The notes under the pieces were generated by a model, which saw only the letters and a list, made by a program, of their open reading frames with translations, ran no database searches and was not told the DNA's origin. A stretch of DNA of 64,000 bases from Pyrenopolyporus hunteri (taxonomy: Eukaryota > Ascomycota > Sordariomycetes > Xylariales > Hypoxylaceae): the NCBI GenBank assembly GCA_902806595.1, contig CADCXC010000014.1:1178001-1242000 (forward strand), written 5' to 3'. Shown in pieces: positions 1 through 13,031 of this stretch. The position numbers and the translations under genes were made by a program. Every line of letters starts with the position of its first letter. The stretch's first letter is position 1.

Positions 1-3000
1 GGTAGGGTCAAGAAGGGGAGTGGTTGGTTATAGTATACGTCTTAAGGACCTTAACCGAATTCGAAGCATCTGAATTCATGTCTAGGTACGGACACTAAGG
101 GCTTGAATGTAAGATAGGTAACCGTGAAAACAGATCGAAGGCGTTGGAGCTAATTTTAAAGGTTTTTCATGTAAAGCCCCTACTATCCTGAGGTTTGTCA
201 TATCCGTATCTGCTGCTTTACGTCGAAAAGACGATTTAACGACTAACTGATGGGCGCCGTTATATGTAGCAGGCTTTGAAATCCCATCTTCATTATGTTT
301 AGGCAGCTAGACAGCTAGAGCGGTTATCCCCCCTAGAGCCTATGAAGCCGTGACGTTCTTAACGTCACAGTGACGGTATATTTACCATGATGAAAGCTTT
401 CCAACTTCGCGAGTATGATCCTGCTATGCTACTAAGCTCAATTTTACATAATATAAAACACCCCAATCCCTTTACTTGGCTTGTTTCACCAAATTAATAC
501 GCGGTAAAGGTTAACAATAGATAACTCCTCAGCCCTGACCCCTTTACCGTCTATAAGCTGGACTTAGGCGACGGCATTTCGGAATCTTTTAGTATGGCTT
601 ATCTACTATGGTGTAATAGCTGTGACGCCCTTGCCTGTGACTAATCTCCGGAAACCCCCTGACAACGTTGAGTGGAATGATTCAAGAAGGCGACCAGATG
701 ATACGAAATATCCAATATTACATTCTCTGTCTAGGACCTTTTACCTATCCGGATGAGGTCTAAGATTTGGCCTGTAGCGTTTAGCCTAGAACAACGAGAT
801 GAAGTGAGCCGCACAGACGTCTCCTGCTACCTATTGGGGATGTCATAGCAAGCACGGTAACTACGAATCAGAACCGTTTGTTGCAATATCATGCTAACAT
901 TGATATTAGCGGGATCTTAACAGATTCACGACTTGGCGGACCGAACGAGAACCGAGATAGCGCAGAGATGTATGAAGAATTAATGTCCTATGGCATTTAG
1001 GATCATTCTAACTATTTGGTGTAGGTATAGGGGTGGCCAAGGCGGATCTTGTCTACGTCAGGACGACGCGTAGTTAACTGGGCACGGCAATACTACGGAG
1101 GAATTTGACATGTCAATATTCTGCTTTAGACTCTGGCATATTATAATGCGTGCATTTATTTAGCTGAGCTCGAGGGACCGGGAATTCCGTCTCGATGCCG
1201 GGAGCGTGAAGCTTGGCCTCGACGCGGCTCAGCGGGCCGATTCTCCATAAATGTCCGTGTCAGTGCCATCAGTCTATCGTGGAATGTTTCAGGCTTTTGG
1301 CTGAACTCTGGTTTGGACCCTGGAGACATGGAAAGGGACTGTATAGAGAATTATCGTGAATAGGGGACGGGTACGCCATCTTATCCTTGAAGATCTGAGT
1401 AGGATCTGAGCCGTATTCGTTATTCGTCCCCGGGGGTATCTGACGTTGCGACGCACGAGATTAAAAAGCCTAATGGGTAGAAGTATATCAGCCAAAACCG
1501 AGCAGAAGGTCCTTAAGGCGCCGCATTTCTTAGCGGATCAGAACTTCTGTGCAGCCGTATATGTAGGTATTTAGATAGGTGGACACCTATGCGTGCGAAC
1601 GTTGGCATCGTGGTTGAGCACTTCCTCTTGTTGAGGGAAGTATCGCTAAGCATCACTTAAGAAGATGAGGTGGCCGGGTCGACTAAGAGCAGAGAATGAG
1701 ACGCCGCTGTCGGCCTCGGAATGGAACCCTGCACGAAAGAACAGATTAAGAAGAGATGACAATGGCGGGATTGCGTCATGCATTTCCTTTGCATTGATAT
1801 ATACGGGGCTCCAGGAAATGTACCGGAATTACAAATTACGGGTTCTCCTTGGAGACGAGAACGGCTGACTGTAAAAAGAAGCGTTGAAGCATTACGATGG
1901 AAGTTCTCCAAACTAACAGGGGAACCGGGATTCAGGGATCCAAGAGGCGATTATCGGCTCTAGACTTGAGCCTCCCGGCCGGCTAGGAGAGTAAAATGGG
2001 TCGATGTCAACCAGTGTCCTTCTCACTCGTGTCTCTTGGTAAAATGACTGAGTGGCCAATAGCAGGATCGGGGATAGGCTTGGGCATCAAAGAGAAGTGT
2101 GTGTCTTTAATGCTACCGTGGGGACTCGTAGGATCCACGGCTCTGCCGTTGCAGTCTGAATAAGCTATGCATAGTTTTAGAACTTCGATACCCGAGGGTG
2201 GAAAACCCACCGGTTAGATCGAGCAAGGGGTGGATCATATGGATCGACGCAGCTGTCTCCTCAATAGTAAGGAGTGGAAGAAAAAGAGAGATAGTAGAGA
2301 TAGGGTGACGCGAAGCCAGGGCTCCACCCCCGAGAACACGATCTTCGAGCAGATATCTGCCTGGGCAATGGAAAGATGACCTCATGCCGAAGCCTGCCTT
2401 TAGTGTCGGTTAAACTTGAGCCTACTATGTATGTACGTACATATATATATAGGTAGGTAGGTATACTATGTTTGTAGGTTAAGTGTGTGGGTATGTAGGT
2501 AGTCATGTAGGTACCTGGATATGCGCTGGGGTTGAGAGGGATCTCGAGGGTTCGAAGTACGATTATCCTACCCCCGTTCGTGCGAGACCAGGCAATCCGG
2601 TTATTTGCCGAGCATCCCACGCGTGGCTGCGCCCCAAATGGGCGTAGCCCCTGTTGATCCGGGAGTGAAATTGAAAAGATGAGCCTGGAAGAGCGAAAGG
2701 AGTGGTGGTTTGACTTGCAACTCTCGTGGTGGGTGGCGAGCAGCTGGAATGATATATATCCAATCTCTGTGCTGCCCCGTGCAGTGGTCGTCATATCTGG
2801 AGCTCCGACGGTAGCGATTGGGGGGACAGTCGATATCGACTGCATGGATACGACAGCACAGGCGCACCGGAAATGTAAGGTGAATATGCAGGTTAGAGTA
2901 GGAGTTAGGATGGTTGAGTGGTGGTTGGTTGGTGAACCATACTTTCTGACGCGTCTTGGGCCCTTCCCGGATCTTATTCAACGAATACGCGTGAAAGAGG

Positions 3001-4448
3001 GGGGGGGGGAGAAAGAGTAGAATTCTATTTATCGAAAGATTGATTGACAACTTTTGTTAAGCGGTTGTGTGGTACTTGATGTTGAGGAGATGGAACTAGG
3101 ACTGGGACTGGGATTGGGACGGGATCCTTCAGTCAGGTTGAGTTAGGTGAGGTACCTACGCCCTTAGGAGGTACCTAGGTAGGTAGGTACCTAGGTACAT
3201 ACATAGATGTATGTAGTAAGAATAGGTGATGCGACAGCGAAGGAAGTTCAATTCTCTTCGACCCCTTTCTTACACTCGAGCCTTACACGTAGTTGCTATT
3301 TTTACATCATAAGAGGTACAATATAATACATCCAAGATACCTAGGTGTATTTCCTTGCAATTAGGTACATAGGTAGGTACTATACCTACCTACATATTGT
3401 ATACTTCAAGTTGGACCCCGACACGGAGAGGTATTTGATGTAATTGATGTAGATAGGTACCTATCTACCTTCATGCTGAGATGTGTAGACTCTTCGTATA
3501 TTAGGTATATACCTACCTAAGGTAGTATATTTCGATTGCATCATGTAGGTAAGTACGTACCTACATGTATGCTTCAAATACACACATACATGATAACTCC
3601 GAGTATACATGGCGTCTACTTCGGTCGTAGTAACTCAGCAGATGTCCTTGAATCCTTTAATCTGTCCTTATCATTCAATTTCCTTCCTCTCCGACTCAAT
3701 CTCAATCATGAAGTCCTCGGCCCTTCTTGACAATTTCTCGTCCTAGTTGCATAGCACATGCATACCTGCGTTTGGCCTTTTACAACCCTGTCCGCTACCT
3801 AGATGGCCGGGACTACTCCGTCTAGGAGGGACGGAGTGAAGAGAGGGCAGGAAGAGGAAAAGAATTAGGCATCGTGGCCTTTAGACATATGCGTACATTA
3901 TGCCTACCTTAGGTACCTACGTAGGTAGGTACCTATGTATGGTACCTATTCGAGGTAATTTATTGCAGCGAAGGAAACTGGGAAAGAGATATAAACGTGT
4001 AGCGGTTGTTTTTCTTCCTGCACAGATGTGTTTTCGGCTTGGCTTTATTGGATGGTGTATGTATCTACTAGGTATGTAAGTAGTGTAAATATGTGTACAT
4101 AGGTAGTATGTGTGTGTGGGGGGGCCGAATGCCCTGGATCTCACCGAGCTTCCTTTCCAGTCTATCAAGGACCGTCAAGTCCTGAAAAGGGTCTTATTTT
4201 GCGGTAGGTAACTTACGATGATGCCCTACGGTGCCTACACAACACACTTACCTACAACGTAGTTACAGATACTCTGCCTACCTACCTACCTAGCTACCTA
4301 CCTACCTAGATAGGTATATACCACTTACAATAGAGGCGATATAATACCACCTGCGTACCCGTGGATCTCCCTACCTTATCAAAGACGCAACGAGCGGGTT
4401 AAATCACCAAGTGTCTAGGCGATGAGCCTATAATCTCGTAGGCGTATG

Positions 4449-4471
4449 TTTTTTTTTTTTTTTTTTTTTTT
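4449..4471. repeat. Poly-T tract
   Basis: An uninterrupted run of about 23 T on the plus strand, followed within 500 bp by two more T-rich runs. It may be the A-tail of a degenerate retroelement or simple slippage sequence; no element body is recognisable beside it. Confidence 0.8.
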
Positions 4472-4789
4472 CAATCTCGCTTTTCTCACACATCATTTTT
4501 TTCTAACCTCATCATTCATATCCGTGGATGTACGCGCCTATCATGTCAGACTTGGTCAGCATGCATGCGGTTATTAGGCCTGTTCCAAGGATCGACCTAT
4601 CGTTCTGCATGGCCAGCATTACAAGCAAGTTATACATACATTCGTACCAGTCCAATTGAGGTTCTTTTATTAGTCTAAGGCCGTAGGTTATGTTAACATG
4701 TAGGTATGTCCACATAGGTACCTACATGGATATATTTTAATATGTACATATGTACCACAGCGGTAACCGGTGAGTGTAGATAACGGTTG

Positions 4790-5350
4790 TATATTTAAAA
4801 ACGATTTTTTAATAATATAAATTTAGTTGGACGGTAATCGTTTTTTTTATAGCAACGATTTCTTATATAAAATGAAAATAATTCTCTAGTTTTTTTTTTA
4901 TTAATTTTTTTTTTTTTTTTTTACGTTACTACGGTTACGGAACGACTACGACTATATACCTAATCACCTACCTAAATACCTACTTAGGTAGGTACCTACC
5001 TAAAATACCTACCTACCCTACCTCATAAAGATTTAGAAACTTAGAAGGAAATTTAGAGATTTGAAGACCTGGAGACTTGGAAATCTGGAGACCTAGAGAC
5101 CTGGAGACCTGGAGACCTAGAGACCTAGAGACTTGGAGACCTGGAAGGAGACTTAGAAATATCATAAAAGAAAGAAAAAAACTCGAACGTAAAATTGAGA
5201 AATAATTTCTTTATATATTATACTGTTACACAATATTTACGCGTCGTAATATTAAAAATAAAAATAAAAAAACGCGTAAAATAATAAGAAATTATTTCTT
5301 AAAAAATAACGTTTTTTTATAGCTAACGTTTTTTAGGTATATAATCGTTT
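4790..5350. repeat. AT-rich island with inverted repeats
   Basis: The stretch is strikingly AT-rich compared with its flanks and contains an imperfect palindrome. The core is TTTACGCGT (5236-5244) facing ACGCGTAAA (5272-5280), a perfect 9-bp stem around a 27-nt A-rich loop. Farther out, AGAAATAATTTCTT (5198-5211) is mirrored at 5286-5299. Related hairpin-like AACG..TATAGC..AACG motifs occur near 4840 and 5310. This looks like a decayed mobile element or an RIP-type AT-rich block, but its family cannot be named. Confidence 0.5.
5056..5150. repeat. Minisatellite, 10-bp unit GAGACCTRGA
   Basis: Around nine tandem, slightly diverged copies of a decamer of the form GAGACCTGGA or GAGACCTAGA, read on the plus strand. 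It borders the AT-rich island and has no coding frame of note. Confidence 0.75.
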
Positions 5351-6319
5351 TTCATTCCCATAATTTGCCGCTACGGTAGGTATGAGACGGGATGCGCCCA
5401 TGGGATGCGTCGTTGAGGGTTCCTATGTACTATCGTTCCGTCTTTGTAGGTGTGTTGCTGGAAGAGGTATTATTGAACCGCAGGAGTTGTAATTTTGTAC
5501 GGGTACCTACATTGTGGTCGCATCGATACAGTTCATGGCACCCGGAGTTGTCACTGTATATATTTCCCTGTGTAGGTAAGTACCTGCCTTACGCTACCTA
5601 CCTGTATCTACCTAGGTATGTACATGTATGTGTAGGCCATGTCGTAACGAGTTAGCCATGCTCAGTAAGGAAGTTTCCAGGCTTAGGTTGTTGCCCATGA
5701 GTAGGTACCTACGTAACCCCCCAGTGAATTGCAGAAGCAGGTACTACATCAATGTACCTGTCTGTATGTACCTACCTTCCTGCGTTTAGATTGTCTCCGC
5801 ATAGTGTCCACACTGTATCTGTAGGGTGCACCTGTGTCTTAGCGTAGATATGTGTACCTACGTACCGTGTTATCGACACTACAACGACGGACCGCCAAAG
5901 CAGCCTCAGGGCTCCATCAGGATCCAGTTTCTCCAATCTTTTTCTGTTCCCCTTGTTCCTGTTGAATTTCTTTCAGGTGCGCGCAAGCTTTTGCAAGGCC
6001 GGACACTAGGACAAAAGGAGCAACGAATGGCCTCTTTACGGAGAAAACGCAACAAATGCGCCGACGACTGAAGCTAACTAACTGGAATCTCGGCCCAGGG
6101 TCGCGTCGAAACACCTCGAACATCGCACCACCACTTGCAGCAGAACGCCCACGACCACGCCCACGCCCACGCCCATCCGCTCCTACACTAGCGAACCCAG
6201 CTGCTGCGTAGATAGTTGTTTGCTTGTTGCTCTCTATCTCTCTCCGTCTCTACCTCCGCCCTCTACTACCTCCGTCCCCTACCTCCCTGCCTCTGTCTGC
6301 CTCCCACGCGGGCGTACAT

Positions 6320-6610
6320 AGTTGATATATATGTGTGTGTTTGATATATGGATGTATGTATATGTGTATGTATGTACGGACGTATGTACGTTCGTGTGCT
6401 GAACCCCCACCCCCCCTTCACGTTAGGATCTGATCCCCTTGTTCCCTCTCGTCTCGGCTACGCATAGTCACGTACGTACATACATACATACATACATACA
6501 CACATACATACCTTACATACGACCTACATACAACCTACATACATACCTACATTAAATACAATACTTACGTATGTACCTACCTACATACGTACACACATAC
6601 ATACCCTACA
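6320..6610. repeat. Tetranucleotide-rich tract (ATGT/ACAT)
   Basis: The first part is rich in TATG/TGTA steps and the second part (about 6475-6605) in perfect and near-perfect CATA/ACAT units, giving a switch from purine-pyrimidine repeat on one strand to its complement. It lies 300-600 bp upstream of the Zn2Cys6 gene, within its probable 5' region. Confidence 0.7.
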
Positions 6611-6928
6611 TACAAGACGGGCAGGCAGGCAGGTAGACGGCCCGTACATACACATCAAGCTGCAAGTAGCTCAGGGTAGCGAAAGCTGGCTGGCTGCTGG
6701 CTGGCTAGTAGCTGGATCACGCCCACCGTTCGAGGCGCTGGACCAGACTAGACACAAGCATAGGTCCCCCGTCTCCGTTCACGTCCACGAACCACGACCA
6801 CCCCCGTCCCCCTGCCAGCCCTAGGTCGGGTTTCGTGACTTGGCCCCCCCTTACGCAGCAGCGTTGAATCGGCCTGCCCCTGCTCAGATCGCGCCCCCAT
6901 AAAAAATTGCAAATTAAAATCAAATCAA

Positions 6929-9900
6929 ATGGCAGAGGCACAAAGGGAACAGCCACAGGCTCATCAACCTCAGCCTGAACCCGTCTTTGCCGCCGCTGAA
7001 GAACTAGCCCATGCCCTCCCACGTCAATCGCGGCTCAAGTCTCCATTATCACAAGCTACGCAAGAGCAGGAAAATAACCAAGGGGCGCAGGGGCAGGTAC
7101 AGGTACGGGCAGAGGCACAGGCACAAGGAGAGCCAGATGCCAACGGTTTCGACCACACACACCCACGCGCTCGCGCTCTTAGTCCAATTCTACACTCTGC
7201 AAATAATGCAACGACGATAATAGCGGCCGCCCACGCGCAGGAGCAGGAGTTGGTACGAGAATCGGACCGGAGTCAGGAACACGAACAGAGACAAGGACGA
7301 GAAACAGAAACAGAACAAGAGCAAGAGCGAGAACGGGAACAAGAGAATCAACTTCCTTCGAACCACGTCATCACTGCCGAAACTGTCGAACCGACGTCGA
7401 CTTCGACTTCGACTTCGACGCCAAGGACAGCCTCACCTATAGTTGTTTCCACCACAACCACCGTCGCTGCTGATCAGGCCACTCTGTCCTCGGCGACGGT
7501 CGCCATCAACGGCGCTCCGGCCGACCACCGGGATCAGCACCAGCACCAGCAGGACCGACAACAGCAGCAAGGGGCTGTTGCGCCGCCAGCGGAAGTCATG
7601 TCGAGTAACCAGCCTCCACATCCTCAGGGCCCCCCTCGACAACCTACAAACTACCCGAACCCGGCGACGTACGTGACGCCTAGCATGAGCACTGCGCATT
7701 ACGGATACGCAAATCCGGCGGGTCAAGGACCGGACCCATACCGGACGGGCGCCGGCGTCCCTAGTAATGCCATGGCGTTACCGAGCATGCGCACTTTCGA
7801 CCCAGGCCAACAACAGGCTCAACAACAGCATATGGGGATGACCATGCCCGTGAACCCGGTGCCTTCGGTCCCCTCTATGTCGGCTCAGCAACACATGTCT
7901 TACTTCGGACAACAACCGATTCCCATGGCTGCGAACAACCCATACGCCCTACCTCCAGACGCTCTAAGACCACAATACGCTCTTCCTCCAAGTGGACCGG
8001 GTAGTGTGCTGGGTGGTCGGCATAAGAAGGTAATTGGAATAATAGCATCCCTTCTTCCATTCCTCGTTCCGGTTTTCTGGCAACTGACCTGATGACGTTA
8101 TCTATCGTCGTAGGAAATAAAACGTCGGACAAAAACAGGATGTCTGACATGTCGAAAACGACGAATAAAGGTACGTGTTTATTATATTATGTTATGGACT
8201 GTTTTTCTCCGTTTATTACTATTTTTTTTTCCTAAGAGGGTCGTATGTGTATGTGTGGGTGGTTCTCCACGGACCGATGCCGAAAAGGAAGAAAGGGAAT
8301 AACAGACAGACTTGTACGAGACGGACGGGCAGAGAGTGGGAATGAGAAAAAAAATGGACGAAGAGAAAACAGAGGATCTGAGATACTTGGGGGGTTGTTG
8401 GGTAATTGCATTGATGGGGGTGCTCACACGCTTGCCTTCAAGTTTCGCTTGGGGAGCAGGAGCTGTGTTGAAGGGAGCGTGCTAAAAAGCAAGCAAGTGC
8501 AAGCAAGCAAGCATCAACCTTGGCCTAGAGAATTCTGGCATCTGCCAATTGTCACAGGCAGTGGCCCCCGAAGTCCAAGCGAAAGAAAAAGCAAGAGCTC
8601 TTTGCCTGTCCGAGCTCTATCTACCTAGGGGTAGTTGTACCCCAAAAAGGCTCCAACAAGAAGCTTTAGGGCGTAGCTTAAGCAAAGCTTACTTGCCCGA
8701 CCTAAAATTTCCCCGCCCTCCCACCTATCACCATTTACTATCTTTACCTTCATCCCCTCACACCTCTGACCTCTTTACTCCTTACAATTGGAGAGTCGTT
8801 CCCTTTCCCCCTTTCTTTTACCCCCATCTCACCACCTACCTACCTAGGTGTTTAAGGTGACTCGATGCACATCACCTCCCCGCTAGTTTCCATGCGCCCT
8901 AACGTACCCCTTTCTACTGCACTCATTGCCCTGTCGTGTACCCTCGGACCGCGCATCTAAGCAACGAGCACCGCTGAGAGTTCTAAATTTTATAGTGCGA
9001 CGAACAGCATCCCATCTGCAAAAACTGCCAGAAATCCAAGCGTGAATGCCTCGGCTACGATCCCATCTTTAAGAACCAGCAACAACAACATCACACCAAC
9101 ATCCGACCAGCTCCCAATAATTCGTCGACCTCCCCCTCGGTGCCGCCGAGTAGACCTCCCGCCTCCTCTACGCCTGTGTCTGGTAGCGCGCAGAGCCAGA
9201 CTTCTTACACTGCCACGCTTCCCCCGGTAATATCTAATACTACTCCCACTACCGCACCATTCACCGGAAACCTGACAGCCGCGGGAACAGCTGCGCCGTC
9301 GGTCAAAGGCGAACCTCTCGAATACCCAACCACTATCGATCCTACTTTAGACACCGTCCTGACCACCACGAGTACGTTGCCCTCTCATTTCCCCGCCATC
9401 ACACCCATCAACCCGAATCCTGTTGACCGCAAATTTCCCGGCCCGCGGCATCGCAAAGGCGATCCCACTCCAGCCCCCTTCTACTCCCCCGTTTCGCATT
9501 CCACACCATCTTCCCCTTGGCAACAGGCTTCGGCTTACAATGCGCCCCCAGCAAGGAAGATGAAGGTCCATGAGCTTGTGGGCATGACTGGCACCGTGCC
9601 TCCCACGCTCGACTCACCTTTGACTAGCGACAAGCTGGCTGAGGTAAGAGACTTATACGACCAGGTATACGCTCCCGGGTTAGAGAAGTTTTTCGAGACC
9701 GAATGGTACTCCAAGCCTCAAGGTATCAGTGCCTTGATATCCAATAATCCCGTTAATGAGATGTTGGCGGGTTTCTTGCAGTCCATGGCCAAGACACATA
9801 CCAACGATGTTGCCGGGATGCAATATTCGGCCAACCTCGAATTCAGAGTGGTTTGGGATTTGGCTACGTTAGTATATACATCGGATTACAAGATCAACGC

Positions 9901-10417
9901 CGGGGAGCATCTACCACCCCCCGACGACGGTTCCGAAGCCCGAAATAGGGTGGCAGTTTTCGAGGCTCTCTTGTCGGGAGACTACCTCGATCAGAACCTC
10001 CTTCAACCGCCCCCTGCGAATGCCGATATACGACTTCACCGGATTAGGGAGTTTAAGTTTTGGTACTTCCTCGCCGAGTTCCTCCGCGTGAGAGATCAAC
10101 CTAGTATGGACATGACGCGCCAGCGTGAATACATTCTCGGACAGATGCGTGAGCTCCTCGATGGGCGCGAAAACCGAGACGTCCTCTACTCCCTCGCAGT
10201 TATCCGCGCCCTTGCGCCGAATTTTCCTCCAGATTTCGAGAGCACCTTACCCCCGCATCTCGACGAGAGTGATCCCAAAAATAAGCTCGCTGTAGCTCGC
10301 AAGTTTATCCAAGACGAATCCCAGGTCACCGGGGGCACTACTAATGTAGTTCGACGTTTCTCTGAACTAGCTGTCAGGGCTTTCATCGTTCCCGGGAGCA
10401 ATATCACGCGGAGATGA
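6929..10417 (+). CDS. Zn2Cys6 (Gal4-type) transcription factor
   Basis: Predicted nuclear DNA-binding regulator. Exons 6929-8029, 8114-8170 and 8996-10417 join in phase 0 (859 codons). The binuclear zinc cluster is assembled across introns: CLTCRKRRIK comes from the 57-nt second exon and the next residue, Cys, opens exon 3, giving Cys377, 380, 387, 394, 397 and 404 with spacing C-x2-C-x6-C-x6-C-x2-C-x6-C. The N-terminal region is Q/E-rich, with a Ser-Thr repeat near residue 155, and the region after the cluster is Pro/Ser/Thr-rich before a more ordered C-terminal half. Intron 2 is unusually long (825 nt) and sits exactly before the third cysteine. The true start may be the in-frame ATG at 7598 (636 aa), because the first 223 residues are low-complexity. 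Family is confident; target genes are unknown. Confidence 0.88.
8171..8995 (+). other. 825-nt intron inside the zinc cluster
   Basis: The donor GTACGT follows codon AAG and the acceptor TTTATAG precedes TGC. At more than ten times the usual intron size of this window it could hide an alternative promoter or cassette sequence. Short open frames in it show no recognisable domain. Confidence 0.75.
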
Positions 10418-12121
10418 TCATACATGGCCCTACGTGATTATAGACACCGTTACAGGAATGTAACAATACGGCCTATGGAGAATTTAGTGAACGTTTTGAT
10501 GTAGCGTTCGAAAGCGCGGGCTACCTTGGCGGTAGTGTTTCTTTTCGTTCCGCATTTCAAAATCCGCTCGAGTATATACTTCTTATTCTCACCCGTACCG
10601 CTGTTGAGATGAGCTGCGGGCGGCCACGTAGTACCTAGTCGGAGGAGGAGACTTAAGCACAAAGAGCAGAATCAAGGGGATTGTCGATCGGCGTTGCGGT
10701 ATTCTACGGAGCACACCGAAAATGAGGCTACGTTTATGTCTTTTACGGTCTCCGAGTACGATGTACGATTAAGTGTTGAAAGAATTCCGGCGATAAAAAA
10801 GCGGTAGGATAAAGGGCGATTTCGTTTTTATTCCTGCGAGACGAGGGGGGAGCAAAAAGTTCGGTGTCCGTGGCGGGGATTATTGGTCGAACTAGCGGCA
10901 GAACCGAGGGTTACTAGTTACGAAACTTGGGATGGGTTTACTCCTTCTAGATGTACGAGGGAGATATGAGATATCTTGTTTCCTACAAGGCTTCTCGTCT
11001 TTTCCGTGGTGCGAGCTGGGCCGAGCTGGCAGCTATAGAGAGCTTTCGACTAATGCAGCATCATAGAGTTTACACGGTAGACAAAACGATGGACGTCGTA
11101 GTACGATCGTCGTGTATAATACGTATTCTAGGGTCTACGGGACGCGTTGACGAAATATAATGCAAGAACATTTACGTGAAGCCACTTACCTACCTAGGTA
11201 GGCAAGCAATGTGGTGAAATTTTGATCATCCGAGAATAATGCTCTCATCCTTTAAGTGGGGTTAGGAATCGACACCAGGTACCTCGCGTACGCCTTCCAT
11301 GTCACCTATCGGAGGTATATAATAAACAATCCAGTTTCTCTCCATAGGTAAGGATTCTTCGACATATCTTCATATACTCTTATTGAGGTTGTGGAACCTA
11401 CCTACCTACGCTCATGGCCACCTACATATAGATTTCCTTCATTGATACGGCTCAAGCCCCCGAATTACGTCCTCAAAGACATACCTAGCTCTTAAATATG
11501 TAGGTATCTAGGTAGGTATTGTCCTCTATATCTTTATAAGTACCTGGATAGTTATCCGGCGCTCGTTCTCGAGCGTTGCCTCCGGGCAAGTTAGAAAAGT
11601 TGGTGGAAAAGGAATGGAGGTATTAAGATTCACAAGGTGGGGCGCGGCCTGACGGGGCCAGTCTCTACAACTTAGGTATACAAGCGGGTCGCCCAGAAAC
11701 GCTTATACTCTCACTTATCCAGAGATAATACTTGGACAGAAAATATGCGCTGGCTGCTTTCTATTTTCTATCCAGATCCGGTTGACGGATATAATTCAGC
11801 TCGTTTTCTCATAGCTGTATGTGCCTTGGTTGACCCTTTCCCAGGTCTCTCGAAATATCAAAACGCCATGGGGGGAATCATGTCATACGTCAAAATGCCA
11901 ACGCCGTTTTTGTTGAAAAAAATGACCTGCCGGCACTCCTGGCCCTTTTTGATTCCTCATGCCCTATGCCCCCAATGCCAGTTGATGCCTAGACTCATGC
12001 TTGTTGAAACACAGAACCCCCGCCTAAACAGGGGAGTTGAGTGAATTGCAAATGAACTTTAGTGTAGATGCGCAATGTTGATAATCGCGCACGTCGAAGT
12101 GATTGATATACAGGTTTGAAA
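10418..12121. other. Intergenic region, no gene seen
   Basis: This lies between the convergent ends of the transcription factor and AdoHcy hydrolase. Only small unsupported frames are present, with several CCTAGGTAGG-type motifs near 11190, 11400 and 11510. Confidence 0.6.
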
Positions 12122-12990
12122 TTAGTATCGGTAGCTGCCAAAATTCGTTAGCGAAATCACGCCGAGATCGACTAGGATGGTAGGGGCCAACGTACTGGTC
12201 GCTCTTGAAAGGACCCTCGATTTCCAGTCCGAGGTACTCGCCTTGTACCTTGGTAAGGGTTGTAAGTTCGGCGTTGACGTGGGAAAGGTGTAGCCTGGCC
12301 ACCTCCTCATCCAGAATCTTAGGCAGTACGTAGACGCCGACGGGGAGCTTCTCCGTCTTGGCGAAAGCGACATACTTCTGGCCGAAAGCCTTATCTTGGG
12401 CCTTGTACAGCATGATCTGCGCAAGGACTTGGTTGCTGAAGGAGCAGGACATAACGAAGGAAGAGTGTCCAGTAGCACAACCAAGGTTGACCAGTCGGCC
12501 CTCGGCCAAGAGGATGATGTGCCGGCCATTGGCCATGAGGAAGCGATCAACTTGGGGCTTGATGTTCTGGACGCTCTTGGCATTCTTCTTCAGCCAGGCA
12601 ACGTCAATCTCAATATCGAAGTGGCCGATGTCTGTACTTCTCGTTAGCTGTGGCACCATTCAGAGCAATTCGCACGGGATACACATACTGCAAACAATAG
12701 CATCGTTAGGCATGGCCTCGAAGTGGTGGCCAACTAGGATATCTCGGCAACCGGTAGTGGTGACGAAGATCTGACCGATGGAAGCAGCCTTGTCCATAGT
12801 GGTAACTTGGAAACCAGCCATAGCGGCCTGGAGAGCGTTGATGGGGTCGACCTCAGTAACGAGGACGCGGGCACCCATGCCGTGAAGAGCCATAGCACAG
12901 CCCTTACCGACATCACCGAAACCAGCGACGACGGCGATCTTTCCCGCAATCATGACATCGGTGGCTCGCTTGATACCGTCAATGAGAGAC

Positions 12991-13031
<41 letters not shown>

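Larger units (their letters stand above)
1..6928. other. Gene-free intergenic block with repeats
   Basis: I see no convincing gene in these 6.9 kb. The few open frames of 60-190 codons overlap one another on both strands, show no recognisable domain and run through CCTAGGTAGG-type repeats. The block contains poly-T tracts, an AT-rich palindromic island (about 4790-5350), a decamer minisatellite and a tetranucleotide-rich tract just before the transcription-factor gene, each listed separately. The far left (1-1280) has no long open frame. Confidence 0.6.

Noticed and set aside
349..385. GTGACGTTCTTAACGTCAC palindrome
   Set aside because: A short perfect-looking hairpin, possibly a CRE-like site, but no gene nearby to regulate, so chance cannot be excluded.
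2261..3050. Overlapping frames of 113-194 codons on both strands
   Set aside because: They overlap each other, show no domain or codon bias I can recognise, and no splice partners connect them. They are likely chance frames in a GC-richer stretch.
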